Shown here: positions 4,656-5,371 of the stretch, piece by piece
How the letters are laid out: every line of letters begins with the position of its first letter
Numbering within the stretch: the first letter of the stretch is position 1
Assembly (NCBI GenBank): GCA_959019775.1
Contig: CAUEPS010000045.1
Location: forward strand, 1-5,371
Length of the DNA: 5,371 bases
Source: an uncultured Collinsella sp.
GTDB lineage: Bacteria; Actinomycetota; Coriobacteriia; Coriobacteriales; Coriobacteriaceae
Direction of reading: 5' to 3'
Notes under the pieces: generated by a model
What the model was told of the DNA's origin: nothing
What the model saw: only the letters and a program-made list of their open reading frames with translations
Databases searched by the model: none
Translations under genes and position numbers: made by a program

Positions 4656-5371
4656 ATGCTGTTGTCCGGTATCATCGCTGCCCTTACGAGCCTTCTACTT
4701 CCCATCATCATTTTGTTGCTACTGCTCCCCAACGCCTGCTATGTCGTTGAACAGCAGCATGCTGTGATCATTGAGCGCCTGGGCAAGTTCAACCGCATCG
4801 TCAACGCGGGCTTCCACATGAAGGTGCCCGTAATCGACCGTAAAGCCGCCACGGTGAGTCTGCGCACCATGAAAAACGGTTTTGGCATCGACGTTAAGAC
4901 CCAGGACAACGTGACTATCGGCCTTGAGGTCTCTGCTCAGTACCACGTGAGCTATGACATGGGCGCCGGCCCGGCAGATTCGGGCATCTACAAGAGCTAC
5001 TACATGCTGCAGGAGCCCGTCGACCAAATGCGTGACTTCATCACCGATGCCCTGCGCTCTTCTATCCCCGTCTACACGCTCGATGAGGTCTTTGCCAAAA
5101 AAGACGATATCGCCAAGGACGTCAACGCCACCGTGTCCGAGCAGATGGCCGCCTACGGCTTTACCCTCGTGTCGACACTTATCACCAAGATCGCGCTGCC
5201 GACCGAGGTCGAGAACTCCATGAACGACATCAACGCTGCCCAGCGAAAGCGCGCCGCTGCGCAGGAGCTCGCCGAGGCCGATCGCATCAAGCGCGTTACC
5301 GAGGCGACCGCCGAGGCCGAGGCAATGGAAAAGGCGGGCGAGGGCATCGCCAACCAGCGCAAGGCCATTGC
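4656..5371 (+). CDS. SPFH/Band 7 (stomatin-like) membrane protein, 5' part
   Basis: Open to the window edge: 238 residues of a protein that is typically ~300 aa. Seen: an N-terminal hydrophobic anchor (about residues 5-25, rich in Leu/Ile), then a Band 7 domain (about 28-190) with the family pattern VVEQQHAVIIERLGKF (30-45), GFHMKVPVIDR (52-62), DVKTQDNVTIGL (79-90) and LRSSIPVYTLDEVF (133-146). From about residue 190 comes a charged Ala/Glu/Lys/Arg-rich helix (NAAQRKRAAAQELAEADRIK and onward), likely coiled coil. SPFH proteins oligomerise into membrane-bound rings or cages that organise microdomains and often modulate proteases or envelope processes. The pattern is closest to the stomatin/HIR-like branch rather than HflK/HflC, so no symbol is given. 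The start ATG 4656 has GAGGAG at 4645-4650, 5 nt upstream. It is preceded by 577 bp of non-coding DNA after the tRNA, so it is probably its own transcription unit. Confidence 0.92.
   Translation, partial: MLLSGIIAALTSLLLPIIILLLLLPNACYVVEQQHAVIIERLGKFNRIVNAGFHMKVPVIDRKAATVSLRTMKNGFGIDVKTQDNVTIGLEVSAQYHVSYDMGAGPADSGIYKSYYMLQEPVDQMRDFITDALRSSIPVYTLDEVFAKKDDIAKDVNATVSEQMAAYGFTLVSTLITKIALPTEVENSMNDINAAQRKRAAAQELAEADRIKRVTEATAEAEAMEKAGEGIANQRKAI

Overview
The window is a stretch of bacterial chromosome with GC-rich, G/C-ending-codon genes. Codon use, a lineage-typical translation-gene cluster and a CCA-encoded tRNA suggest an actinobacterium of the Coriobacteriia (Collinsella/Olsenella-like). This placement is inferred from sequence style and was not searched.

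Left two thirds (1-3948): housekeeping genes, all on the + strand. The 3' half of rsmI (16S rRNA C1402 ribose methyltransferase) is followed by metG (methionyl-tRNA synthetase, short form), a strong intrinsic terminator at 2113-2144, then rsmA/ksgA (16S rRNA A1518/A1519 dimethyltransferase) overlapping a TatD-family metal-dependent hydrolase gene by 11 nt. Three of the four serve translation: two mature the 30S decoding region and one charges tRNA-Met. The fourth is a nuclease or quality-control hydrolase that often travels with them.

Middle (3949-4655): a well-formed promoter (TTGCGT-17-TATTCT) drives tRNA-Leu(CAG), which ends in a hairpin terminator. The tRNA 3' end, terminator and flank (64 bp) are then repeated directly 189 bp downstream with one difference. 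Between the copies lie 125 bp of GC-rich, hairpin-rich DNA. Next comes an AT-richer, non-coding 217-bp element bounded by 29-bp inverted repeats (25/29 matching), which looks like a MITE-type miniature element. These two structures are the most unusual content of the window.

Right end (4656-5371): the N-terminal 238 residues of a membrane-anchored SPFH/Band 7 (stomatin-like) protein, cut by the window edge.

I see no CRISPR array, defence genes, phage genes, transposase or recombinase. No new multi-gene system is evident. The parts worth a second look are the duplicated tRNA tail and the miniature inverted-repeat element.
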